Source: DATKZS01 sp035527835 [NCBI: bacterium]
GTDB lineage: Bacteria > RBG-13-61-14
Reading direction: 5' to 3'
Length of the DNA: 64,000 nucleotides
Assembly: GCA_035527835.1 (NCBI GenBank)
Contig: DATKZS010000135.1
Span: 1 to 64,000 of the forward strand
In this document: positions 52,509-61,051 of the stretch, one piece after another
Numbering within the stretch: the stretch's first letter is position 1
How the letters are laid out: each line of letters opens with the position of its first letter
Program-made: the position numbers and the translations under genes
Notes under the pieces: model-generated
Databases searched by the model: none
Told to the model about the DNA's origin: nothing
Seen by the model: only the letters and a program-made list of their open reading frames with translations

Positions 52509-52778
52509 ATGATCGTGAGGAGAGCCGGAGGCTTGACCGAATTCATCCCCTCGCCCCAGGAGAAGCGCGACGGCATCCTGCGCGATCACGCCATCGACCT
52601 GCTCGCCAACCTGGAGGAGCGCTTGAGACGAATCGAAGGGCTGCTGGGAATTCCGTCTGACGGCGCTACCGAGTTTGCCGACCTCATGGCCGCCATCCGC
52701 CGCGAGGAACACGAGGCGGGCAGGATCAACCAGGAACTCCTCGACGCCGGGCTGACCCACCAGGAGAGGGCCACCTGA
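52509..52778 (+). CDS. Small helical protein after the fibre gene
   Basis: 89 residues from ATG 52509, with GGGAGG upstream. Helical (IDLLANLEERLRRIEGLLGI, DLMAAIRREEHEAGRIN), perhaps a coiled coil. Unknown function; the end of the virion gene run. It is followed by a 263-base stretch up to 53041 with no gene, no strong promoter and no clear intrinsic terminator. Confidence 0.6.
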   Translation: MIVRRAGGLTEFIPSPQEKRDGILRDHAIDLLANLEERLRRIEGLLGIPSDGATEFADLMAAIRREEHEAGRINQELLDAGLTHQERAT

Positions 52779-53041
52779 GCCCCCGCTTCCGCCCGGAAAC
52801 CGGCCATCCTGTGTTCTTTTTTGAGCCTCGGGGTTCATGGGCCATTTCTAGCCGCTCCGCAACCAGGCGTTAATTTAGTGCAATTTTAGGCATGTACATC
52901 CGCTCCCTTTGCCTGTAGATCCTGCCGGCGGAAACTTGAAGATTTGACTTGCTTTCTCCGTAAAAAGAAGCGTTCATGTGTATCAGCTAGATACTAATGA
53001 GTATGGAAAAACAGCGACTTACGAGAAAGCAAGGAGGCAAG

Positions 53042-54007
53042 ATGGAACTAAGGGAACTGAACTTCGGGATCGAGATCGAAACGGTCAAAAGAACACGCGA
53101 GGTGGTGGCCAGAGCGATCCAGATGGCGGTGGGCGGCGAGGTGAAACACGTGGGCACGCCCTCGCATTATGACCCCTGGGAGGTCAAGGACACGCGGGGC
53201 CGGGTCTGGAAGGTGGTGGCGGACGGCTCGCTCATCAACGTGCCCTTCAGCCTGCGGGCCGAGGTAGTGAGTCCGGTCCTTACCTACGAGGACCTGCCGC
53301 TCCTCCAGGAGGTCGTGCGCGCGGTGCGGACCTGCGGGGCCAAGGTGGATGACCGTTGCGGCATCCACGTCCACGTAGACGCAAGCGCCTTCGACGGCCG
53401 CACCCTTGGCAACCTCGCCAAGATCGTCTACAAGCAGGAGGCGCTCATCCTCAACGCGCTCGGCGTTAAGGAAAACCGCCGGCGCTCCTACACCAAGCCG
53501 GTGAGCGACGAGTTGATCGCCCAGATCGAACAGAGCCGCCCCAAGACCAAGGAGCAACTCAACCGTATCTGGTACGGCTACCACAACCAGCAACCCCAGC
53601 ACTTCGACAGCACCCGCTACCACGGCGTGAATCTGCACAACGTCTGGTACCGGGGCACGGTCGAGTTCCGCTGGTTCGAGGGCACGCTCCACGCGGGCAA
53701 GATCAAGGCCTACGTCCAGCTGGTCCTGGCCGTGGCCGCCAAGTCCCTGAACGGCCGCGCCGCCTCCAGCCGCAAGCGCACCTTCAACCCGCAGAGCGCC
53801 CGCTATGACTTCCGGGTCTTCCTGCTCCACCTGGGTCTAATCGGTGACGAGTTCAAGACCGCGCGCAAGCACCTCCTCGAAGCCATGCCCGGGGACTCGG
53901 CCTTCAAGCGGGGCAGACCGGTCGAGGAGCCGCAAGCGAACGGCGAGGCCGAATCCATCGCGGTCGTCCCCGGCCCGGAGGAAGGAGGCACACCATGCGA
54001 GTCATGA
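53042..54007 (+). CDS. Amidoligase (COOH-NH2 ligase, Amidoligase_2-like)
   Basis: 321 residues from ATG 53042, chosen because AAGGAGG is 4 bases before it. Shows the glutamine-synthetase-like amidoligase pattern: NFGIEIE (7-13), a [11 protein letters not shown] strand, [10 protein letters not shown] near 107-116, [20 protein letters not shown] with FEGTLH near 195-215. The family forms amide bonds between carboxyl and amine groups using ATP, on peptides, peptidoglycan or small metabolites. It is followed with overlap by a DUF5049-like gene, a class II amidotransferase and a gamma-glutamylcyclotransferase, the type of conserved neighbourhood reported for amidoligases. Substrate unknown. Confidence 0.85.
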   Translation: MELRELNFGIEIETVKRTREVVARAIQMAVGGEVKHVGTPSHYDPWEVKDTRGRVWKVVADGSLINVPFSLRAEVVSPVLTYEDLPLLQEVVRAVRTCGAKVDDRCGIHVHVDASAFDGRTLGNLAKIVYKQEALILNALGVKENRRRSYTKPVSDELIAQIEQSRPKTKEQLNRIWYGYHNQQPQHFDSTRYHGVNLHNVWYRGTVEFRWFEGTLHAGKIKAYVQLVLAVAAKSLNGRAASSRKRTFNPQSARYDFRVFLLHLGLIGDEFKTARKHLLEAMPGDSAFKRGRPVEEPQANGEAESIAVVPGPEEGGTPCES

Positions 54008-54498
54008 TCAGGAACACCACGCTTGACGGCAAGCCGCTCGACGGCGACGGCGAGGTCTTTACCGGTAAAACGCCCCTCGAAGTCCTGCGGGCCATGAAAG
54101 GCGCGTCTCTTTTCTCGGATCAGCGCGGCATCGAGGACTACATTGACATGGTCCTGCGCAATGCCAAGATGCTCGCCGGGATCGAGCTCGCGGTCGTGGG
54201 CGACACGCCCGAGGAAAAGGCCTCGTCCCTCCTCGATGCCCTGGTCGCGCACAGGCTGGCAGAACTGCTGGACGACAAGCTCGCCGGGCCGGTTATGATC
54301 CCGGATCGCGCCTGGCGGGGAATCGACGCCGTGCGTCTCTCGGGCCTCACCAACATGCTCGACCGTCCCTTGGTCGCCCGGCTCGCCGGAGAGCTCGGCT
54401 TCCCCGAGACCACGCGCTGGATCGAGGAGCATCCCAAGGAGTACGCCGAGGGTGTGTTCCGGGGCTTTGCGCCCGAGCCGGAAGGAGGCCAGCCCTGA
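53995..54498 (+). CDS. Amidoligase-cassette protein, DUF5049-like C-terminus
   Basis: 167 residues, starting 13 bases inside the previous gene with GGAAGGAGG upstream. N-terminal part (about 1-90) begins [19 protein letters not shown] and is mostly helical ([20 protein letters not shown]). The C-terminal part [20 protein letters not shown] then [20 protein letters not shown] resembles DUF5049 (sGxxNMLD...Y). Its job is unknown; it may be a substrate or scaffold for the amidoligase. All four genes of the cassette overlap, so they form one translational unit. Confidence 0.65.
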   Translation: MRVMIRNTTLDGKPLDGDGEVFTGKTPLEVLRAMKGASLFSDQRGIEDYIDMVLRNAKMLAGIELAVVGDTPEEKASSLLDALVAHRLAELLDDKLAGPVMIPDRAWRGIDAVRLSGLTNMLDRPLVARLAGELGFPETTRWIEEHPKEYAEGVFRGFAPEPEGGQP

Positions 54499-55295
54499 TG
54501 TGCGGTCTTACGGGAGTCATCTTCGGCAAGAAGCGGAGGAAGCCCGAAGAACTTGATCATCTCACCTGGCTCTTCACCCGCCTCCTTGTCTTAAGCGAGG
54601 AGCGAGGCCCGCACGCCACTGGCGCGGCCTGGCTCGACCTGGACGGCGAGCACCGGCTCTTCAAGCTCCCGGTCACCGCCGAGCAGTTCATCATGGACAA
54701 GGCTTATCACGAACTGCTCTCCGGCGTGAGCAACAGCACCACGCTCCTTCTCGGCCACAACCGCTGGCGCACTCGCGGTGACGAGCATAACAACTTCAAC
54801 AACATGCCGCTTCGAGCAGGGGGATGCCTCGGGACTCATAATGGCACGGTTTACAACGCGGACTATCTCTTCAAAAAATTCAAGTTGAAGCGCCACGCCG
54901 AGGTGGACAGCGAGATCATCTTCCGCCTGGCGGACCGCTCCTTCAGGAACGAGCAACTTGACCTCGACAGATTCAAGCGCCACCTCGCTCATTGCCGGGG
55001 CCAGATCACCGCGATCCTGGCCTCGCGTAAGATGCCCGGGACAGTCCTGGTCCTCAAGGGCAACAAGCCGCTCGAACTGCGCTATAGCAAGCGCCACCGG
55101 GCCGTGATCTACGCTTCCGACCAGGCCTTCCTTGACGCCGTCCTCGCAGGCGAGCGCGGATGGGTCGAGATTCCCCTGCCTCCCATGAGCCTGGTTGTGT
55201 TCCGGCACGATGATCTGTCTGGGTACTCAAGGGAAGTCTTCACCTTCCAGGCGCAGGCCCGGAAAGTCTCGGAACCGGCAGGAGTAGTCCAATGA
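54498..55295 (+). CDS. Class II glutamine amidotransferase
   Basis: 265 residues. Cys2 immediately after Met ([10 protein letters not shown]) is the N-terminal nucleophile. GHNRWRTRG near 88-96, GTHNGTVYN near 113-121 and the EVDSEIIFRL acid complete the Ntn glutaminase site, as in GlmS/PurF N-domains. There is no fused synthase domain, so ammonia would be passed to a partner, plausibly the amidoligase encoded two genes upstream. Starts in the TGATG overlap. A protease or amidase role of the Ntn fold is the alternative. Confidence 0.88.
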   Translation: MCGLTGVIFGKKRRKPEELDHLTWLFTRLLVLSEERGPHATGAAWLDLDGEHRLFKLPVTAEQFIMDKAYHELLSGVSNSTTLLLGHNRWRTRGDEHNNFNNMPLRAGGCLGTHNGTVYNADYLFKKFKLKRHAEVDSEIIFRLADRSFRNEQLDLDRFKRHLAHCRGQITAILASRKMPGTVLVLKGNKPLELRYSKRHRAVIYASDQAFLDAVLAGERGWVEIPLPPMSLVVFRHDDLSGYSREVFTFQAQARKVSEPAGVVQ

Positions 55296-55849
55296 ACCGT
55301 AGACTACACCCAATGAACGATCATGACACCCCGAAGGAGAACACGAACGGCCTCCTTAAGCTATTTGTCTACGGGACCCTCAAGCGCGGTTACTGGAATC
55401 ATGACCGCTTCTGCCAAGGCGTCCTGTCCGTGGAAGAGGCCGTAGTCACCGGCCGCCTCTACCAGTTCTCCTCCAGCATCCCCATCCTCCAAGTCCCCGA
55501 CGCCCACATCCTGGCCCACGGCACTTCCGACCCCTTGGCCGACGTAGCCACCCAACGCCGCTTTTCAGAGAAGTTGGCCCAACACCTCGCCCTCCAGCCC
55601 CCGGACGCGCCCCTGGGCGGCTGGGGACGCGTGTGCGGCGAACTGTTGGCGTTTAACGACCCCGAATCCCGCCTCCCGGCCATAGACCGGCTGGAGGGAT
55701 TTAATCCAGGTGGACACTGCCTCTATCACCGTGTGCTTATCCGAGGTTTGTCAATCGCTCAAGGCCATTCATTCATTTCCTGGGCTTATGTCACAGATCA
55801 AAATGGAAACACAATTGATAAGTTGCTGAGGATTTCTGAGTGGCCCTAG
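55292..55849 (+). CDS. Gamma-glutamylcyclotransferase-like (AIG2/GGCT) protein
   Basis: 185 residues from ATG 55292 (55313 also possible). Core motif LFVYGTLKRGYWNHDRF near 23-39, then CGELLAFNDP, and AIDRLEGFN near 130-138 with the catalytic-type Glu/Asp region. GGCT-like proteins release gamma-glutamyl groups as 5-oxoproline and often reverse amide bonds made by amidoligases. Ends the four-gene cassette; a change to less GC-biased DNA follows. Confidence 0.88.
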   Translation: MNRRLHPMNDHDTPKENTNGLLKLFVYGTLKRGYWNHDRFCQGVLSVEEAVVTGRLYQFSSSIPILQVPDAHILAHGTSDPLADVATQRRFSEKLAQHLALQPPDAPLGGWGRVCGELLAFNDPESRLPAIDRLEGFNPGGHCLYHRVLIRGLSIAQGHSFISWAYVTDQNGNTIDKLLRISEWP

Positions 55850-56015
55850 GTCTGCATCTTGCCCCCCAAAAAACCCTGGCCCATGCTACATGGATGAGGA
55901 CGGTAACTTCCCCGACTCCTTCCGAGCGGTCACAATTCTTCGATTCACCAGTTAAAGTTGGAGCAGAGCCTGACAGGACCTTTCCTGGTTCCCGCCTTTC
56001 GGCCTTAAGCCGCGT

Positions 56016-56045
56016 TTGACACAAATTCCCTATTTTGAGTAATAT
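56016..56045 (+). promoter_or_regulatory. Sigma70-like promoter of the defence locus
   Basis: TTGACA (56016-56021), 18-base spacer, TAATAT (56040-56045). It is the best consensus-type promoter in the window, 33 bases ahead of the XRE gene. The 55850-56078 gap otherwise shows nothing recognisable apart from a C-run/A-run (CCCCCCAAAAAACCC near 55862). Confidence 0.75.
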
Positions 56046-56078
56046 AGCGTTTGAAATACCCCAGTAATGGAGTCTTTG

Positions 56079-56303
56079 ATGGCAGAAAAAAATGTTCCCG
56101 CACTCGTGAAGGGTCTGCGAGAAGCTATGAGCTTGACTCAGGAGCAGTTCGCTCAGAAGGTCGGCGTAACTTTTAGCACGGTCAACCAATGGGAAAACGG
56201 CCATCGGCGTCCTCAACCATACTTGCTCCGCCGACTACTGGAGATGAAGGAAGAATTCGATGTGAAGGTAAAGAGGTCCTCTAAGAGGAAAGCGAAACGA
56301 TGA
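56079..56303 (+). CDS. XRE-family regulator
   Basis: 74 residues from ATG 56079 (GGAG 6 bases before; ATG 56067 lacks a site). Cro/C1-type HTH: LREAMSLTQEQFAQKVGVTF then STVNQWENGHRRPQPYLLRR, followed by a basic tail (KVKRSSKRKAKR). As first gene of the SNF2/DUF262/methyltransferase locus, overlapping the helicase by 4 bases, it is probably the controller of the operon, as small XRE proteins are in restriction-modification loci. Confidence 0.85.
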   Translation: MAEKNVPALVKGLREAMSLTQEQFAQKVGVTFSTVNQWENGHRRPQPYLLRRLLEMKEEFDVKVKRSSKRKAKR

Positions 56304-59179
56304 GCACGGCATTCCATGCAAAATACTTCGCTTATGAAGTGACTCGCATCGGCGCGGCGGGGGTTGAACGACTCTCTCGGGCCCTCTTCGATGCCTGCGT
56401 GGACCTCAATCCTCATCAGATAGATGCGGCGCTTTTCGCCCTGCGGTCTCCCATCTCCAAGGGCGTCCTGCTCGCAGATGAAGTCGGTCTCGGCAAAACC
56501 ATCGAGGCAGGTCTGGCCATCTGCCAGTACTGGGCAGAGCGCCGCAGACGCATTTTGATTGTCTGCCCGGCCTCCATCCGGAAGCAGTGGGCTCTGGAGC
56601 TTGAAGAAAAGTTCCATCTCCCTTCAATCGTTCTCGACGCGAAGACTTACCGTGAGGAAGTACGGGATGGAAAGTCCAGTCCCTTCATGACTGACCGCAT
56701 AGTCCTCTGCTCCATGCACTTCGCCAGCAGTCGGGCAACCGAGATAAAGCCGATCCAATGGGACCTCGTGGTCATTGACGAGGCGCACAAACTTCGCAAT
56801 GCCTACCGCCAGAGCAACCGGATGGGCCAGAACATCCGGTGGGCGCTGGAGGACTATCGGAAGATACTCCTCACGGCCACGCCGCTTCAAAACTCGCTCT
56901 TGGAGCTATATGGGCTTTCGACCATCATTGATGAACTGATCTTTGGAGACGCCCCCTCGTTCCGCAGTCAATACGCCAACGCCGAGAGCAACATCCAGGA
57001 CCTCCGGGAAAGGCTGAAAACTTTCTGCAAGCGCACGCTACGAAGCCAGGTGGTCGAGTACATCCAGTACACCGAGCGCAGACTTATCACGCGCCCGTTC
57101 ACGCCTACGGACCAGGAGCACAAACTTTATGAGGCCGTTTCCGATTTTCTGAAGCGCGAAGGCACCTACGCTCTTCCACACCGACAACGGCACCTGACTG
57201 CACTGATCGTACGGAAGCTGCTCGCCTCGTCATCCCAGGCCGTGGCTGGAACCCTGGAGGTCATGCGGGACCGCCTTATCGCTATGCGTGACCAGGCCAA
57301 GGTGGACGCGACCCTCGCCGAGCGGATCATTGAAGACGAAGAGATTGAAGACGAGTTGCTTGACGAACTCTTGAACGGAGACGGCGAGGAATCCTCCTCG
57401 GAAGAAGTTGCCCCGCCCGAAGAGCCACTCAAGCTCGACAAGGAGAAACTGAAAGCCGAGATTGATGAGTTGACCAGCTTCATCAACTGGGCGCGTAGCA
57501 TCGGCATAGATACCAAGACCCGAGCGTTGCTCACGGCGCTGAAGATCGGGTTTACGGAAATGGATAAAATTGGCGCATCCCAGAAGTCCATCATCTTCAC
57601 CGAATCCTTGCGCACCCAACGGTTCCTGCGAGACTTCTTGGAGGCCAACGGGTATGCAGGTCGGGTCGCAACATTTAATGGTACGAACAAGGAGCAGGAG
57701 TCCACGCGCATCTACGAGAGCTGGCTTCAGGCCAACAAGGACAGCGGTCGGGTCTCCGGTTCTCGGCCGATTGACGTGCGGACGGCTTTGATCGAACACT
57801 TCCGAGATAACGGCAGTATCCTTATCGCCACCGAGGCCGCCGCCGAAGGCATCAACCTCCAGTTCTGTTCATTGGTGATAAACTTCGACCTGCCCTGGAA
57901 CCCCCAGAGGATCGAGCAACGAATCGGCCGCTGCCATCGCTACGGCCAGAAGCACGACGTGGTCGTCGTCAATTTCCTTAATGAGCGCAACGCCGCCGAT
58001 CAGCGAGTGTATGAACTGCTGAACGAAAAGTTCAACCTCTTCTCGGGGATATTCGGAGCCTCCGATGAGGTTCTCGGCACCATCGAGTCCGGCGTTGACT
58101 TCGAACGCCGCATCCTGGACATCTATCAGCAGTGCCGCACTCCAGAGGAGATCGAGGCGGCGTTCCAAACTCTTCGCAAGGAATTGGACGAGTCTATCTC
58201 AACGCGCATCCAGGAGACCCGGAAGATGCTCCTGGAACACTTTGATGAAGACGTGCATGCCCGGTTGCGGGTGAACCTGACCGGCGCGCAAGAACAGCTT
58301 GATCGGGTCGCCCGCATGTTCTGGACCTTGACCCGATTTATTTTGGAAGAGAAGGCGGCCTTCGATGACAAGGCGCTTACCTTCCAACTGCATCAGCCGC
58401 CCCTGCCCGCGATCAAACCCGGAACTTATCATCTCATCTCCAAGGAGCGAGAAAACGTCCTGGGAGAGTTCCTCTACCGCCTGGGCCATCCCCTCGGCGA
58501 GTACGTGATCCAGGCCGGGAAGGACTGCCCCGCGCCCGTGTCCAAGGTAAGTTTCAACATCACAGACCATCCGGCGCGGATCACCGTGGTCGAGAACCTG
58601 AAGGGCAAATCTGGATGGCTGGTCCTCCAGCGGCTGATCATCGATTCGTTCGAGCGCGAGGAACATCTGCTATTCTCCGCGTTCGACGACCAGGGCCATT
58701 CTCTTGATCAGGAGACTTGCGAGAAGCTCTTCAACTGCCAGGCCACGGTCGAAGCCTGCAATCAACCGTTGAAATCCGACAATGATAGGATGGGACAGGA
58801 GCTTCAACGGCACGCCCAGGCGACCATCAGTAAGTCGCTGGAGCGCAACAGTCGGTATTTCACGGAAACACGAGAGCAGCTTGAGAAGTGGGCTGACGAT
58901 ATGGTGCTGGCGGCCGAGAAGGAATTGAAGGACACCAAGGAGCAGATCAAGGCCCTCAACCGCCAGGCCCGGCAAGCGACTACGGTCGGGGAGCAGCACC
59001 AACTCCAAGAGAAAATCCGCGACATGGAAAAGAAGAAGCGCCGGCAACGGCAGCAGATCTTCAACGTGGAAGACGAGATCATGGATAAACGCGATAAGCT
59101 GATTGACGCGCTGGAGAAACGCATGGCGCAGCGAACGGAAAGCGCCCTGCTTTTCACCATTCGATGGCAGGTTGTTTAG
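56300..59179 (+). CDS. SNF2-family helicase/translocase
   Basis: 959 residues, start in an ATGA overlap. SF2 SNF2/HepA motifs: LLADEVGLGKTIEAGL (I, about 58-73), VVIDEAHKLRN (II, about 157-167), LLTATPLQNS (III), ILIATEAAAEGINLQ (V) and NPQRIEQRIGRCHRYGQ (VI, near 535-551). An acidic insertion (EEIEDELLDELLNGDGEESS, about 348-367) lies between the two RecA lobes. The C-terminal 100 residues form a coiled coil (EQIKALNRQARQATTVGEQH). SNF2 proteins translocate on duplex DNA without strand separation; related ones (DrmD, type of BREX/DISARM-like helicases) act in anti-phage systems. The neighbours point to such a role here. Confidence 0.92.
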   Translation: MSTAFHAKYFAYEVTRIGAAGVERLSRALFDACVDLNPHQIDAALFALRSPISKGVLLADEVGLGKTIEAGLAICQYWAERRRRILIVCPASIRKQWALELEEKFHLPSIVLDAKTYREEVRDGKSSPFMTDRIVLCSMHFASSRATEIKPIQWDLVVIDEAHKLRNAYRQSNRMGQNIRWALEDYRKILLTATPLQNSLLELYGLSTIIDELIFGDAPSFRSQYANAESNIQDLRERLKTFCKRTLRSQVVEYIQYTERRLITRPFTPTDQEHKLYEAVSDFLKREGTYALPHRQRHLTALIVRKLLASSSQAVAGTLEVMRDRLIAMRDQAKVDATLAERIIEDEEIEDELLDELLNGDGEESSSEEVAPPEEPLKLDKEKLKAEIDELTSFINWARSIGIDTKTRALLTALKIGFTEMDKIGASQKSIIFTESLRTQRFLRDFLEANGYAGRVATFNGTNKEQESTRIYESWLQANKDSGRVSGSRPIDVRTALIEHFRDNGSILIATEAAAEGINLQFCSLVINFDLPWNPQRIEQRIGRCHRYGQKHDVVVVNFLNERNAADQRVYELLNEKFNLFSGIFGASDEVLGTIESGVDFERRILDIYQQCRTPEEIEAAFQTLRKELDESISTRIQETRKMLLEHFDEDVHARLRVNLTGAQEQLDRVARMFWTLTRFILEEKAAFDDKALTFQLHQPPLPAIKPGTYHLISKERENVLGEFLYRLGHPLGEYVIQAGKDCPAPVSKVSFNITDHPARITVVENLKGKSGWLVLQRLIIDSFEREEHLLFSAFDDQGHSLDQETCEKLFNCQATVEACNQPLKSDNDRMGQELQRHAQATISKSLERNSRYFTETREQLEKWADDMVLAAEKELKDTKEQIKALNRQARQATTVGEQHQLQEKIRDMEKKKRRQRQQIFNVEDEIMDKRDKLIDALEKRMAQRTESALLFTIRWQVV

Positions 59180-59191
59180 GGAGGAGTGTTG

Positions 59192-61051
59192 ATGGATAGC
59201 ATTGCAACTTTCACCAGCGATAAAGAGCCGCTCCAAGACATACTCAGGTCTATCGCGTTACGCAAAATCCAACTCCCGGAGTTCCAGCGGGGATGGGTGT
59301 GGGATGATGACCATATCCGCAGTTTGTTGTCATCCATCTCCCTCTCATATCCTATCGGCGCGGTAATGATGTTGGAAAACGGCAATCCTGATGTGCGCTT
59401 TAAGCCGAGGCCTGTTGAGGGTGCGGAGTTCAATGGCATAATGGACCCCGAGCGTTTCATCCTTGATGGTCAGCAGCGTTTGACCTCATTATTCCAAGCG
59501 CTTTTTCTGAAATCGGCCGTCAAGACTAAAGACATCAGAAAAAGAGAAATCCTTCGTTGGTACTACATAGACATGGCCAAAGCTCTTGACACCAACACGG
59601 ATCGAGAAGAGGCCATCATTGGGCTGCCTGAAGATAAAAGGATCAAAAACTTCAGAAATGAGATTCTGGAGGATTACTCCACGCCGGAACTGGAGTTTGA
59701 GAAGGGCCTCTTCCCGGTCATGTCCATCTTCGATTGCTCGGATTGGAGGACCGGGTACAACACCTACTGGAACTACGCGCCCGAGAAGATCAAAGTCTTT
59801 GACCTGTTCGAGAGGCAGGTAATCAAGCGATTCGAGCAATATCAAGTGCCCGTCATCAAGCTCCTGAAAAATACTCCCAAGGTCGCGGTATGCCAGGTGT
59901 TTGAGAAAGTAAACACGGGCGGAGTTTCCCTGACGGTTTTCGAACTCGTTACCGCCAGCTTTGCGGCCGAAGGCTACAACCTGCGTGAAGATTGGGAAGG
60001 CAAGCGCGATGCACAAGGGCGGAAAATTGAAAACGGACGAATGGACCGCATCCATAACCAGCCCCAGCATAAGGTCCTTGGCGCGGTGGGAGCAGATGAA
60101 CTTCTCCAGACCATAACGCTCTTGACCACCCATGAGCGCAAACAAAAGGAGCCGGACGCTCCCGTTAGCTGCAAAAGAAATGACATATTGAGGTTGACGC
60201 TTAACCAATACAAGAAGTGGGCTGAACCAGCAACCCAAGGTTTCATCAAGGCTGGAAAACTTCTCTTCCAGCAGAAAATTTTTTCCAACCGCGACCTGCC
60301 TTACAGCACTCAACTTGTCCCGCTAAGCGCGATATTAACCCTTTTAGGGGAGAAGGCTGATGTTGACACGGTGCGGGAAAAGTTGATTCGCTGGTATTGG
60401 TGCGGCGTGTTCGGCGAACTTTACGGAGGCGCAATTGAAACGCGCTTCGCCAAAGATGTTGTTGATGTGTTGAGTTGGATCAAGGATGGACCGGAACCCA
60501 AAACCGTCGAGGACTGCAATTTCGCTCCGACCCGCCTTTATACCTTACGCACCCGAAACAGCGCCGCTTATAAAGGACTTCACGCGATTCTCATGCGCGA
60601 CGGCGGCCTGGATTTCCGGTCGGGAGAGCCGATTGACGTCCAGGCATACTTCGAGGATTCCATCGACATCCATCACATCTTTCCTCGCAGGTGGTGCCAG
60701 GAGAATAACATCGAACCGCGCTATTACGACTCGATCATCAACAAGGCCCCGCTTTCTTACAAGACGAACCGGATCATCGGCGGCAACGCGCCGAGCATCT
60801 ACCTCAAGAAGTTGCGAAACGACACTAAAATGACCGAACAGAGGCAGGATGAGATTCTCGTCTCGCACGTCATTGACGTAAACGCATTGAAACAGGACGA
60901 CTTCATGGTTTTTTTCGAAGCGCGCAAGGAAGCCCTTCTTCAACGTATAGAGAATGCCACTGGCAAAACCATCTCCCGAGATATCAAGCCGGAAGAAGGG
61001 GACACCGAGCCAATCGAGGACGAGCAAGTATCTGGAGAAGGTGAACAGTAA
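59192..61051 (+). CDS. DUF262-HNH (GmrSD/BrxU/SspE-like) nuclease
   Basis: 619 residues from ATG 59192 (GGGAGGAG 5 bases before; a TTG at 59186 is unlikely). DUF262: QLPEFQRGWVWDDDHIRSLL (about 26-45), FILDGQQRLTSLFQA (about 89-103, the NTPase/ParB-like DGQQR motif), VFEKVNTGGVSLTVFE (about 236-251). C-terminal HNH of the DUF1524 type: SIDIHHIFPRRW (about 490-501) and NKAPLSYKTNRIIGG. Family knowledge: type IV enzymes such as GmrSD and BrxU use this pair to cut modified DNA, SspE senses phosphorothioate. It lies between a helicase and a methyltransferase, so it could be the effector of the locus. Confidence 0.9.
   Translation: MDSIATFTSDKEPLQDILRSIALRKIQLPEFQRGWVWDDDHIRSLLSSISLSYPIGAVMMLENGNPDVRFKPRPVEGAEFNGIMDPERFILDGQQRLTSLFQALFLKSAVKTKDIRKREILRWYYIDMAKALDTNTDREEAIIGLPEDKRIKNFRNEILEDYSTPELEFEKGLFPVMSIFDCSDWRTGYNTYWNYAPEKIKVFDLFERQVIKRFEQYQVPVIKLLKNTPKVAVCQVFEKVNTGGVSLTVFELVTASFAAEGYNLREDWEGKRDAQGRKIENGRMDRIHNQPQHKVLGAVGADELLQTITLLTTHERKQKEPDAPVSCKRNDILRLTLNQYKKWAEPATQGFIKAGKLLFQQKIFSNRDLPYSTQLVPLSAILTLLGEKADVDTVREKLIRWYWCGVFGELYGGAIETRFAKDVVDVLSWIKDGPEPKTVEDCNFAPTRLYTLRTRNSAAYKGLHAILMRDGGLDFRSGEPIDVQAYFEDSIDIHHIFPRRWCQENNIEPRYYDSIINKAPLSYKTNRIIGGNAPSIYLKKLRNDTKMTEQRQDEILVSHVIDVNALKQDDFMVFFEARKEALLQRIENATGKTISRDIKPEEGDTEPIEDEQVSGEGEQ

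Noticed and set aside
52779-53041. Promoter for the amidoligase cassette (TTGACT at 52944)
   Set aside because: No acceptable -10 element at 16-19 bases; left unannotated.
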